This document shows, piece by piece, positions 11,812-23,494 of a stretch of DNA of 64,000 bases. The position numbers were made by a program, and so were the translations under genes. Under the pieces are notes generated by a model. That model ran no database searches, was not told the origin of the DNA, and saw nothing but the letters and a program-made list of their open reading frames with translations. The DNA comes from Timema cristinae (Eukaryota > Arthropoda > Insecta > Phasmatodea > Timematidae), in contig JBCFYV010000012.1 in assembly GCA_039000515.1 (NCBI GenBank), positions 127,792,652 through 127,856,651 of the forward strand, written 5' to 3'. Position 1 is the stretch's first letter; each line of letters opens with the position of its first letter.

Positions 11812-12050
11812 ACCCGCTTCAGTGGCCGAATGGTCTAAGGCGTCACTTTCGTGTTAGACTGGCCCGCTGAAAGTAGAGAGATTGCTTTTCAAATTCCGGT
11901 CGGGTCTAGTGAGGGTGTCTTTTCCCTAAATGGTTTCCCATTCTCCTTCCAAGCAAATGCGGGTGTACTACCTTCAAAATGCTTCCTTTCTCATCCCATC
12001 CCCACTAGAGTAATTCAACCAGAACATGATGTGTGAACGCGCTAAGACAT
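11812..12050 (+). mobile_element. S1 SINE, plus strand, near full length
   Basis: One of the best S1 heads: CTTCAGTGGCCGAATGGTC then TAAGGCGTC, matching the A box of tRNA-Leu/Ser. Box B is altered. The body is CCATTCTCCTTCCAAGC then AAATGCGGGTGTACTA. The tail is degenerate near TGTGAACGCGCTAAGAC. A 61-codon open frame inside it is spurious. Confidence 0.88.
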
Positions 12051-12323
12051 TCAGACACCGAATGTTTTAAAATGAAGTGTTTACATACCATTATGTTGTG
12101 TCACTTTCCGAGGATTGTGTTTGGAAAGTATTGATTAATAACCCCACAATGAAAACAGATTACTCCGTGGACACCAGCAGGTAAACTCAGGAGATGCGAT
12201 CTTGTGCTTTGTAAACGGTAACTTTCTCTATTTCCATCGTATTGACGGAAGTGTGATGGATGGATGGTTAGTCACGAGCTAATGTTGGGTTGAGCAACGA
12301 GAGTTGTTCCATCGCTGAATTTC

Positions 12324-15300
12324 TAGTGAATACATGATACCACTTGGTAGAGAGTCTAGTGAATACATGATACCACTTGGTAGAGAGTCTAGTGAATACA
12401 TGATACCACCTGGTGGAGAGTCTAGTGAATACATGATACCACCTGGTAGAGAGTCTAGTGAATACATGGTACCACCTGGGGAGAGTCTAGTGAATACATG
12501 ATACCACTTGGTAGAGAGTCTAGTGAATACATGATACCACTTGGTAGAGAGTCTAGTGAATACATGATACCACTTGATAGAGAGTCTAGTGAATACATGA
12601 TACCACTTGGTAGAGAGTCTAGTGAATACATGATACCACTTGGTAGAGAGTCTATTGAATACATGATACCACTTGGTAGAGAGTCTAGTGAATACATGAT
12701 ACCACTTGGTAGAGAGTCTAGTGAATACATGATACCACTTGGTAGAGAGTCTAGTGAATACATGATACCACTTGGTAGAGAGTCTAGTGAATACATGATA
12801 CCACCTGGGGAGAGTCTAGTGAATACATGATACCACTTGGTAGAGAGTCTAGTGAATACATGATACCACCTGGTAGAGAGTGTAGTGAATACATGATACC
12901 ACTTGGTAGAGAGTGTAGTGAATACATGATACCACTTGGTAGAGAGTGTAGTGAATACATGATACCACTTGGTAGAGAGTCTAGTGAATACATGATACCA
13001 CTTGGTAGAGAGTCTAGTGAATACATGATACCACTTGGTAGAGAGTCTAGTGAATACATGATACCACTTGGTAGAGAGTCTAGTGAATACATGATACCAC
13101 CTGGTAGAGAGTCTAGTGAATACATGATACCACTTGGTAGAGAGTCTAGTGAATACATGATACCACCTGGTGGAGAGTCTAGTGAATACATGATACCACC
13201 TGGTAGAGAGTCTAGTGAATACATGATACCACCTGGTAGAGAGTCTAGTGAATACATGGTACCACCTGGGGAGAGTCTAGTGAATACATGATACCACTTG
13301 GTAGAGAGTCTAGTGAATACATGATACCACTTGGTAGAGAGTCTAGTGAATACATGATACCACTTGGTAGAGAGTCTATTGAATACATGATACCACTTGG
13401 TAGAGGTCTAGTTAATTCATGATACCACTTGGTAGAGAGTCTAGTGAATTCATGATACCACCTGGTGGAGAGTCTAGTGAATTCATGATACCACCTGGTG
13501 GAGAGTCTGTAGTGAATTTCATGATACCCATACCTGGTGGAGAGTCTAGTGAATTCATGATACCACCTGGTGGAGAGTCTAGTGAATATGATACCACCTG
13601 GTAGAGAGTCTAGTGAATACATGATACCACTTGGTAGAGATTCTAGTGAATACATGATACCACCTGGTGGGGAGTCTAGTGAATACATGATACCACCTGG
13701 TGGAGAGTCTAGTGAATACATGATACCACCTGGTGGAGAGTCTAGTGAATACATGATACCACCTGGTGAGAGTCTAGTGAATACATGATACCACCTGGTA
13801 GAGAGTCTAGTGAATACATGATACCACTGGTAGAGAGTCTAGTGAATACATGATACCACTTGGTAGAGAGTCTAGTGAATACATGATACCACTGGTAGAG
13901 AGTCTAGTGAATACATGATACCACCTGGTAGAGAGTCTAGTGAATACATGATACCACTTGGTAGAGAGTCTAGTGAATACATGATACCACTTGGTAGAGA
14001 GTCTAGTGAATACATGATACCACTTGGTAGAGAGTCTAGTGAATACATGATACCACTGTAGAGAGTCTAGTGAATACATGTACCACCTGGGAGAGTCTAG
14101 TGAATACATGATACCACTTGGTAGAGAGTCTAGTGAATACATGATACCACTTGGTAGAGAGTCTAGTGAATACATGATACCACTTGGTAGAGAGTCTAGT
14201 GAATCATGATACCACTGGTGGAGAGTCTAGTGAATACATGATACCACTTGGTAGAGAGTCTAGTGAATACATGATACCACTGGTGGAGTCTAGTGAATAC
14301 ATGATACCACTGGTGGAGAGTCTAGTGAATACATGATACCACTGGTGAGAGTCTAGTGAATACATGATACCACCTGGTAGAGAGTCTATGAATACATGAT
14401 ACCACTGGTAGAGAGTCTAGTGAATACATGATACCACCTGGTAGAGAGTCTAGTGAATACATGATACCACTGGTAGAGAGTCTAGTGAATACATGATACC
14501 ACTTGGTAGAGAGTCTAGTGAATACATGATACCACTGGTGAGAGTCTAGTGAATACATGATACCACTTGGTAGAGAGTCTAGTGAATACATGATACCACT
14601 TGGTAGAGAGTCTAGTGAATACATGATACCACTGGTAGAGAGTCTAGTGAATACATGATACCACTGGTAGAGAGTCTAGTGAATACATGATACCACTGGT
14701 AGAGAGTCTAGTGAATACATGATACCACCTGTAGAGAGTCTAGTGAATACATGATACCACTGGTAGAGAGTCTAGTGAATACATGATACCACCTGGTGAG
14801 AGTCTAGTGAATACATGATACCACCTGGTAGAGAGTCTAGTGAATACATGATACCACTGGTAGAGAGTCTAGTGAATACATGATACCACTTGGTAGAGAG
14901 TCTAGTGAATACATGATACCACTTGGTAGAGAGTCTAGTGAATACATGATACCACTGGTAGAGAGTCTAGTGAATACATGATACCACTTGGTAGAGAGTC
15001 TAGTGAATACATGATACCACTTGGTAGAGAGTCTAGTGAATACATGATACCACTTGGTAGAGAGTCTAGTGAATACATGATACCACTGGTAGAGAGTCTA
15101 GTGAATACATGTACCACCTGGGAGAGTCTAGTGAATACATGATACCACTTGGTAGAGAGTCTAGTGAATACATGATACCACTTGGTAGAGAGTCTAGTGA
15201 ATACATGATACCACTTGGTAGAGAGTCTAGTGAATCATGATACCACTGGTGGAGAGTCTAGTGAATACATGATACCACTTGGTAGAGAGTCTAGTGAATA

Positions 15301-18300
15301 CATGATACCACTTGGTGGAGTCTAGTGAATACATGATACCACTTGGTGAGAGTCTAGTGAATACATGATACCACTGGTAGAGAGTCTAGTGAATACATGA
15401 TACCACTGGTAGAGAGTCTAGTGAATACATGATACCACTTGGTAGAGAGTCTAGTGAATACATGATACCACCTGGTAGAGAGTCTAGTGAATACATGATA
15501 CCACCTGGTAGAGAGTCTAGTGAATACATGATACCACTTGGTAGAGAGTCTAGTGAATACATGATACCACTGGTGGAGAGTCTAGTGAATACATGATACC
15601 ACTTGGTAGAGAGTCTAGTGAATACATGATACCACTGGTAGAGAGTCTAGTGAATACATGATACCACTTGGTAGAGAGTCTAGTGAATACATGATACCAC
15701 CTGGTAGAGAGTCTAGTGAATACATGATACCACTGGTAGAGAGTCTAGTGAATACATGATACCACTTGGTAGAGAGTCTAGTGAATACATGATACCACTT
15801 GGTGGAGTCTAGTGAATACATGATACCACTGGTGGAGAGTCTAGTGAATACATGATACCACTTGGTGGAGAGTCTAGTGAATACATGATACCACTGGTGA
15901 GAGTCTAGTGAATACATGATACCACCTGGTAGAGAGTCTAGTGAATACATGATACCACCTGGTAGAGAGTCTAGTGAATACATGATACACCTGGTAGAGA
16001 GTCTAGTGAATACATGATACCACCTGGTAGAGAGTCTAGTGAATACATGATACCACTTGGTAGAGAGTCTAGTGAATACATGATACCACCTGGTAGAGAG
16101 TCTAGTGAATACATGATACCACCTGGTAGAGAGTCTAGTGAATACATGATACCACTTGGTAGAGAGTCTAGTGAATACATGATACCACTTGGTAGAGAGT
16201 CTAGTGAATACATGATACCACTTGGTAGAGAGTCTAGTGAATACATGATACCACCTGGTAGAGAGTCTAGTGAATACATGGTACCACCTGGGGAGAGTCT
16301 AGTGAATACATGATACCACTTGGTAGAGAGTCTAGTGAATACATGATACCACTTGGTAGAGAGTCTAGTGAATACATGATACCACTTGGTAGAGAGTCTA
16401 GTGAATTCATGATACCACCTGGTGGAGAGTCTAGTGAATACATGATACCACTTGGTAGAGAGTCTAGTGAATACATGATACCACTTGGTGGAGTCTAGTG
16501 AATACATGATACCACTTGGTGGAGAGTCTAGTGAATACATGATACCACCTGGTGGAGAGTCTAGTGAATACATGATACCACCTGGTAGAGAGTCTAGTGA
16601 ATACATGATACCACCTGGTAGAGAGTCTAGTGAATACATGATACCACCTGGTAGAGAGTCTAGTGAATACATGATACCACCTGGTAGAGAGTCTAGTGAA
16701 TACATGATACCACTTGGTAGAGAGTCTAGTGAATACATGATACCACTGGGTGGATAGTCTAGTGAATACATGATACCACTTGGTAGAGAGTCTAGTGAAT
16801 ACATGATACCACCTGGTAGAGAGTCTAGTGAATACATGCTACCACTTGGTAGAGAGTCTAGTGAATACATGATACCACCTGGTAGAGAGTCTAGTGAATA
16901 CATGATACCACCTGGTAGAGAGTCTAGTGAATACATGATACCACTTGGTAGAGAGTCTAGTGAATACATGATACCACTTGGTGGAGTCTAGTGAATACAT
17001 GATACCACTTGGTGGAGAGTCTAGTGAATACATGATACCACTTGGTGGAGAGTCTAGTGAATACATGATACCACTTGGTAGAGAGTCTAGTGAATACATG
17101 ATACCACTTGGTGGAGAGTCTAGTGAATACATGATACCACTTGGTAGAGAGTCTAGTGAATACATGATACCACTTGGTAGAGAGTCTAGTGAATACATGA
17201 TACCACCTGGTAGAGAGTCTAGTGAATACATGATACCACTTGGTGGAGTCTAGTGAATACATGATACCACCTGGTAGAGAGTCTAGTGAATACATGATAC
17301 CACTTGGTAGAGAGTCTAGTGAATACATGATACCACTTGGTGGAGTCTAGTGAATACATGATACCACTTGGTGGAGTCTAGTGAATACATGATACCACTT
17401 GGTGGAGAGTCTAGTGAATACATGATACCACTTGGTAGAGAGTCTAGTGAATACATGATACCACTTGGTAGAGAGTCTAGTGAATACATGATACCACTTG
17501 GTAGAGAGTCTAGTGAATACATGATACCACCTGGTAGAGAGTCTAGTGAATACATGCTACCACTTGGTAAGAGTCTAGTGAATACATGATACCACCTGGT
17601 AGAGAGTCTAGTGAATACATGATACCACCTGGTAGAGAGTCTAGTGAATACATGATACCACTTGGTAGAGAGTCTAGTGAATACATGATACCACTTGGTG
17701 GAGTCTAGTGAATACATGATACCACTTGGTGGAGAGTCTAGTGAATACATGATACCACTTGGTGGAGAGTCTAGTGAATACATGATACCACTTGGTAGAG
17801 AGTCTAGTGAATACATGATACCACTTGGTGGAGAGTCTAGTGAATACATGATACCACTTGGTAGAGAGTCTAGTGAATACATGATACCACTTGGTAGAGA
17901 GTCTAGTGAATACATGATACCACCTGGTAGAGAGTCTAGTGAATACATGATACCACTTGGTAGAGAGTCTAGTGAATTCATGATACCACCTGGTAGAGAG
18001 TCTAGTGAATACATGATACCACCTGGTAGAGAGTCTAGTGAATACATGATACCACCTGGTAGAGAGTCTAGTGAATACATGATACCACTTGGTAGAGAGT
18101 CTAGTGAATACATGATACCACCTGGTAGAGAGTCTAGTGAATACATGATACCACCTGGAGGAGAGTGTAGTGAATACATGATACCACCTGGTAGAGAGTC
18201 TAGTGAATACATGATACCACTTGGTAGAGAGTCTAGTGAATACATGATACCACCTGGTAGAGAGTCTAGTGAATACATGATACCACTGGTAGAGAGTCTA

Positions 18301-19347
18301 GTGAATACATGATACCACCTGGTAGAGAGTCTAGTGAATACATGATACCACCTGGAGGAGAGTGTAGTGAATACATGATACCACCTGGTAGAGAGTCTAG
18401 TGAATACATGATACCACTTGGTAGAGAGTCTAGTGAATACATGATACCACTTGGTGGAGTCTAGTGAATACATGATACCACTTGGTGGAGTCTAGTGAAT
18501 ACATGATACCACTTGGTGGAGAGTCTAGTGAATACATGATACCACTTGGTAGAGAGTCTAGTGAATACATGATACCACTTGGTAGAGAGTCTAGTGAATA
18601 CATGATACCACTTGGTAGAGAGTCTAGTGAATACATGATACCACCTGGTAGAGAGTCTAGTGAATACATGCTACCACTTGGTAGAGAGTCTAGTGAATAC
18701 ATGATACCACCTGGTAGAGAGTCTAGTGAATACATGATACCACCTGGTAGAGAGTCTAGTGAATACATGATACCACTTGGTAGAGAGTCTAGTGAATACA
18801 TGATACCACTTGGTGGAGTCTAGTGAATACATGATACCAACTTGGTGGAGAGTCTAGTGAATACATGATACCACTTGGTGGAGAGTCTAGTGAATACATG
18901 ATACCACTTGGTAGAGAGTCTAGTGAATACATGATACCACTTGGTGGAGAGTCTAGTGAATACATGATACCACTTGGTAGAGAGTCTAGTGAATACATGA
19001 TACCACTTGGTAGAGAGTCTAGTGAATACATGATACCACCTGGTAGAGAGTCTAGTGAATACATGATACCACCTGGAGGAGAGTGTAGTGAATACATGAT
19101 ACCACCTGGTAGAGAGTCTAGTGAATACATGATACCACCTGGTGGAGAGTCTAGTGAATACATGATACCACCTGGTGGAGAGTCTAGTGAATACATGATA
19201 CCACTGGGTGGAGAGTCTAGTGAATACATGATACCACCTGGTGGAGAGTCTAGTGAATACATGATACCACTTGGTAGAGAGTCTAGTGAATACATGATAC
19301 CACCTGGTAGAGAGTCTAGTGAATACATGATACCACCTGGTAGAGAG
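12324..19347. repeat. Large 33-bp minisatellite array (about 7 kb)
   Basis: Roughly 210 copies of a 33-bp unit with a core TCTAGTGAATACATGATACC followed by an ACTTGGTAGAGAG-like part. Common variants are ACCTGGTAGAG, ACCTGGTGGAG, GGGGAGAG, TGTAG for TCTAG, and a unit shortened by 4-5 bases (GGTGGAGTCTAG). The unit length is a multiple of three. The plus strand therefore reads as an 11-residue repeat (MIPLGRESSEY) and the minus strand as MYSLDSLPSGI or a second open frame. No flanking exon, promoter or codon bias supports a protein. From about 13.79 to 15.98 kb many units have lost one base (ACTGGT for ACTTGGT). Confidence 0.98.
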
Positions 19348-20059
19348 ACCGACAACCACCGACCTTGCACTTATTAAACTAACGGATCATTTTTTCAGGA
19401 TTTATAAATAAAACTTGACCCACCATTTGTGCTCTCAGACAATAATAACGCTATTCATGTCAGTGTACTGTTTATCTATTCAAGAGCCAATCTCAAGGTT
19501 GATCAATCGGGATATTATAAACAATATTGGACTAGAGCCAGAAAGTCTCCAAGGTTTTATGTATTCATCAAGAGACAACTTCTAAATTGGGATCAATCCT
19601 TTTAATTAAAAATTAAATATGGAAGAATTGTTTCACTGGTTTTAATACGACTTATTTTTTCGAAAGAAATGTAAATATATAACAATCCTAATAAATCTGC
19701 ACCTTGAGACTAGTACAAGCAGTCACATTTCCTTAAAATAATATTACTTAATTAGAGTTTAATATATTTAGCCTATTTTATCCCCAATGCATTATATATG
19801 TATAGTACATATATATGCGCTATATATATGTAATAGACATGCGTGTCTAAGCCACGTCCCTCATTAGTATGTGGCCCAGTAGCGGAAATATCAGCCAGTA
19901 GGCCTACTAATGTAGAGTTGTCAGGTGACGCCCGAATGTAGGCTACCACTAGTACAACCTTTACGTGGAGGCTCTTTCCATGTCCCGATGAGATGAGGTG
20001 ATTATGAGGGTGATGGTGATTATGAGGGGGTGGAACCAATGAAGATCTTAACCTAACAT
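19348..20059. other. AT-rich spacer
   Basis: No supported gene. Contains a TATATATG-rich tract at about 19790-19830. Confidence 0.55.
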
Positions 20060-20205
20060 AAACCTAACTAACCGAACCTTGGCGACCATGGGAATCATTC
20101 CCCTTTCGAGAAAAATAGCCATGATACCAGCTGGTAATCGAACCCAAGACCTCTAGGCTCATAGCCTAGGTGCACTGACCACTATGCCACTATGCCAGTT
20201 CCAAT
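20060..20205 (-). mobile_element. S2 tRNA-derived SINE, minus strand
   Basis: On the minus strand it reads TGGCATAGTGGTCAGTGC (good box A) and, about 35 bases later, GGGTTCGATTACC (good box B), then ATGGCTATTTTTCTCG. The head differs from S1, so it belongs to another tRNA-derived family. The spacing fits a tRNA-like Pol III promoter. It is not an intact tRNA gene because no acceptor stem closes. Confidence 0.75.
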
Positions 20206-21527
20206 GCACGAAGCGAGACACAAATCACCAATACACCTGAGTAGTGTCACCAAGCTGGTTGTTTCCGTTGATGCTATCAAAGAATGTCTAAATCTGACCC
20301 GATATTTAATGCGCTATTTCCGTGACGTTGTTAGTTGCGGTAATATTGCACTTCCTGTAAGATAACCAGCCCTGGCTTGTAGATAGCCTAGATCTCTAAC
20401 GTAAATACACCTCATTACATATATACAGGTAAATGTTATTTAGAATTATTAACCACTGAAATCTATAAATAATATATTCTCTCACTGATAATAGCGAACA
20501 TTTTACCGGGTGAATTATGTCGTTACGAATTATATAAAATGTTCAATTATTTATGTTGATTTTATGAAATTCTACTGTATTTACTAACTAACGTAAGACA
20601 AACCAAAATAATTAGTTAATTTAAAACCTTCTAAATATATAAGATAGATTAGGCTGAATACATTTAAAATAACTAAATATTAATTTTAATATTCAAATTA
20701 CAATCTTCTATTAAATTAGAAAGCTTTTAAAATGTGTTTGAATAAGTATTTCCTAAATGTTATGTCAAAGTCCAATGTGTGTTAGTTGGTGATTCAATCT
20801 GGTCAGTTAGTCTACTTGCCGTGCCAGAAGAATGGCCAGCACGCTTCACCTGGTTGTAAATCTTGTTAAATCATGTCTTTATTTAAAATAAGTAGGCCTA
20901 AAACATTTAAATTGAGAATAACAATGTTATCTTGTTAGGTTATTAAACCGCTCAATGAAGAAGACAATATTCAAATCACATTTTAATCCAAGTTTATTTA
21001 AAGTCATTGTAATATTTTTTAATCAAAATAGTAAGAAATATTTATGGAGGTGATTTATTTTTCTACGTTGTAAACATTCGAGTGTAAAAAGATTGTTTCG
21101 AGCTTTAAAGGATAGAAATTTCAGCCTTCCTTTTAATTTCCCCGTTCTCTTTAATACAGTAATTACGAGTTGTCAAAATACAACCTCCTCCAGTTCAAAG
21201 AGGGGCTTTCCCCCAAGCGTGGTTATAAACATAACTCTACACTGCCTATATTAATTTGCTAATTACTAGCATGGATTATATCTAACCCTATTATTAATTG
21301 TTCATAAAATAATATATTTATGTTTTAGCAGGCGGTAATTTTAAAGAAATTTATGTAAATGTGATTTTAAATTTTAAGTAACTATATAAGTAAGTTTGAT
21401 ATGTAATCCTGCTTGATAAACTCTTAGTATGTTAACCTTTATTTATGCTAGCATTTGTTTACACGTGAGATGTATCTTTGGTTGGGATTATCAAAAAATA
21501 GCATAATAGTAATTTATTGTAAGGAAT
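20206..21527. other. AT-rich spacer
   Basis: About 1.3 kb without array, open frame or recognisable element. Confidence 0.6.
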
Positions 21528-21693
21528 CAGTGGCGTGTCGTGGAGTGTTGCCATGGTAAGCAGGGCTTGTTTAAACTGTACCCGTGAATTGTTTTAATCG
21601 TCATTGGTCAGGTATCAACGAACATACATTTCTAAGTGAGGTATGCTTGGTCAAGCTCTGCTTACCCTGGCAGCACTACACTACACGCTAATA
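21528..21693. mobile_element. MITE with about 40-bp terminal inverted repeats
   Basis: The left end, CAGTGGCGTGTCGTGGAGTG, continues to GCAGGGCTTG. It is matched in reverse by the right end (CAAGCTCTGCTTACCCTGG then CAGCACTACACTACACGC), with about 33 of 41 positions pairing. The element is 166 bp and has no coding capacity. The CAGTGGCG start recalls several DNA transposon groups, but I cannot assign the superfamily or a clean target duplication. Confidence 0.75.
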
Positions 21694-21749
21694 TAAAGAT
21701 TGAGGGACATCTGTAAACCCTCAAACTACAGCAAGTCTGCTATTGGCCG

Positions 21750-21895
21750 ACACTTCCAGGAAACATATCTACTTTCTCGAAAGGAAAGCAAGGAAACTAT
21801 TCAGGAAAGCTGATCCTCAATGCACACGATCCAGGATCCAAACCATGACCTCCCTACGTCACCAGACTAGATGAGCTTGACGTTTAGTCCGGGTG
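21750..21895 (-). mobile_element. SINE fragment, minus strand
   Basis: On the minus strand it begins GGACTAAACGTCAAGCTCAT (S1-like head), with TTTGGATCCTGGATCG as a weak box B. The interior has TTTCCTTGCTTTCCTTTCG rather than the usual S1 body, so it may be a chimera or another subfamily. Confidence 0.5.
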
Positions 21896-22027
21896 CGGGT
21901 ATGTGGAATCATTTGCACCCACAACGGACTCCAACATGTCTAAATACACTGGTTCGAACCCAGGTGAGCCCTCACCAGGTATATCATGTTTATATCGCCT
22001 GCTTTTCTGAAAGTTGTGTTTGGGGGT

Positions 22028-22458
22028 AGATAGTTTCTGTTTGAGAATGGTGAAGGACAGATAGTTTCTGTGTGAGAATGGTGAAGGCAGATAGTTTCTG
22101 TTTGAGAATGGTGAAGGACAGATAGTTTCTGTGTGAGAATGGTGAAGGGCAGATAGTTTCTGTTGAGAATGGTGAAGGACAGATAGTTTCTGTGTGAGAA
22201 TGGTGAAGGACAGATAGTTTCTGTGTGAGAATGGTGAAGGACAGATAGTTTCTGTGTGAGAATGGTGAAGGGCAGATAGTTTCTGTGTGAGAATGGTGAA
22301 GGACAGATAGTTTCTGTGTGAGAATGGTGAAGGGCAGATAGTTTCTGTGTGAGAATGGTGAAGGGCAGATAGTTTCTGTGTGAGAATGGTGAAGGGCAGA
22401 TAGTTTCTGTGTGAGAATGGTGAAGGGCAGATAGTTTCTGTGTGAGAATGGTGAAGGA
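22028..22458. repeat. 31-bp minisatellite array
   Basis: About 14 copies of a 31-bp unit containing GATAGTTTCTGTGTGAGAAT and GGTGAAGGACA or GGTGAAGGGCA. The long minus-strand open frames here (up to 239 codons) come from the repeat and lack recognisable content. The array ends exactly where a hAT-like terminus begins. Confidence 0.96.
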
Positions 22459-22535
22459 CAGGGGTTCTCAAAATACGCCCCGCGGACACTTTGCCAAAAA
22501 ATACTGGTTCTCCTATATACAGTACACAATCCTGC
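22459..22535 (+). mobile_element. hAT-like transposon end fragment
   Basis: CAGGGGTTCTCAAAATACGC then CCCGCGGACACTTTGCC closely resembles the terminal repeat typical of many hAT elements (CAGGGG, then a CCCGCGG block). Only one end is present. It is abutted by the 31-bp array on the left and S1 sequence on the right. Confidence 0.6.
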
Positions 22536-22660
22536 TCACGTGTAAGAGGATGGTTTTCCACGCTCTCTCCATGCAAATGCGGGAAAACTTCCTCTGAATT
22601 CAACCTTACTTATTCATAGCTCACTTAGGATAACCTGAAAATAAATTGAGATGCTATGCT
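22536..22660 (+). mobile_element. S1 SINE 3-prime fragment, plus strand
   Basis: It has the S1 body (TTTTCCACGCTCTCTCCATG, then CAAATGCGGG) and CCTCTGAATTCAACCTTAC. The tRNA head is lost at the junction with the hAT-like end. Confidence 0.7.
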
Positions 22661-23118
22661 AAAAAAATATACATCGCATTAATCTAAATGTCCTACAGGA
22701 AGAACTTTATTTAATATCAAATTATGTATTCATATTTCTTTATTCGATTATCGTTGATAAAATATTTTAACACAGATTATTGTTCGCTAGGATATTATTC
22801 TGTGCAGGGTAAGCTTTGCTGTAATATTGAGCGTTTCTTAGCTACAGCTCTGTTCATTACCATACTAGTTATTCTAACTACTATCAATCGATTATCACAC
22901 ATTTGTAGTCAAGATTTTAGTAAAGATATGAACATACTCCGTAAAAAGTGTTTGCATTAATTTTTTCTGAACCTAACTTGGCTTGTTTAGTGTTTTAAAT
23001 ATAAGTATTTAGTTGAAGGGAGCAAAGATATGATCAAATGTAATATCCTATCACTTTGGTGTATCATTAATTGGATAACTGGACTTTAAATTATGTCCTC
23101 TGAATTTATTGCCTTCAG
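22661..23118. other. AT-rich spacer
   Basis: A 78-codon plus-strand open frame (22724-22960) is present but has no recognisable motif and no splice or initiation support. Confidence 0.5.
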
Positions 23119-23373
23119 ATAACAACTATATTCTCACATGGCAGAGAGTGGCTGTTGTTTGAAGTTCAGCCTAAATAACTATATTCTTACAGGGCAGAGA
23201 GTGGCTGTTGTTTGAAGTTCAGCCTAAATAACTATATTCTTACAGGGCAGAGAGTGGCTGTTGTTTGAAGTTCAGCCTAAATAACTATATTCTTACAGGG
23301 CAGAGAGTGGCTGTTGTTTGAAGTTCAGTCTAAATAACAACTATAATCTCACATGGCAGAAAGTGGCTGTTGT
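23119..23373. repeat. 53-bp tandem repeat, about 4.7 copies
   Basis: The unit contains GGCAGAGAGTGGCTGTTGTT and AAGTTCAGCCTAAATAAC. GCAGAGAG recurs at exact 53-base steps (23141, 23194 and on). The first and last copies carry TCTCACATGG where the middle ones have TCTTACAGGG. Confidence 0.95.
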
Positions 23374-23388
23374 TTGTTGTCCTCACCC

Positions 23389-23494
23389 GACATATCTTAG
23401 CTCACGTTCCGCCATCTTGATCTTGTTATTTCTCTTCACACGACATATCTTAGCTCACGTTCCGCCATCTTGATCTTGTTATTTCTCCTCACAC
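23389..23494. repeat. 53-bp tandem duplication, unrelated to its neighbour
   Basis: Two copies of a 53-bp segment starting GACATATCTTAGCTCACG and containing TTCCGCCATCTTGATC. They begin at 23389 and 23442 with near-perfect identity. The period equals that of the adjacent array, though the sequence is different. Confidence 0.95.

Noticed and set aside
12279..19370. Many 60-385 codon frames on both strands
   Set aside because: Products of the 33-bp three-divisible unit. Starts are the ATG inside the unit and ends are random indels.
20060..20205. True tRNA gene
   Set aside because: Good A and B boxes but no closing acceptor stem, and an extended SINE body follows.
21884..22603. 239- and 179-codon minus-strand frames
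   Set aside because: Built from the 31-bp array with short SINE-derived flanks. No domain was seen.
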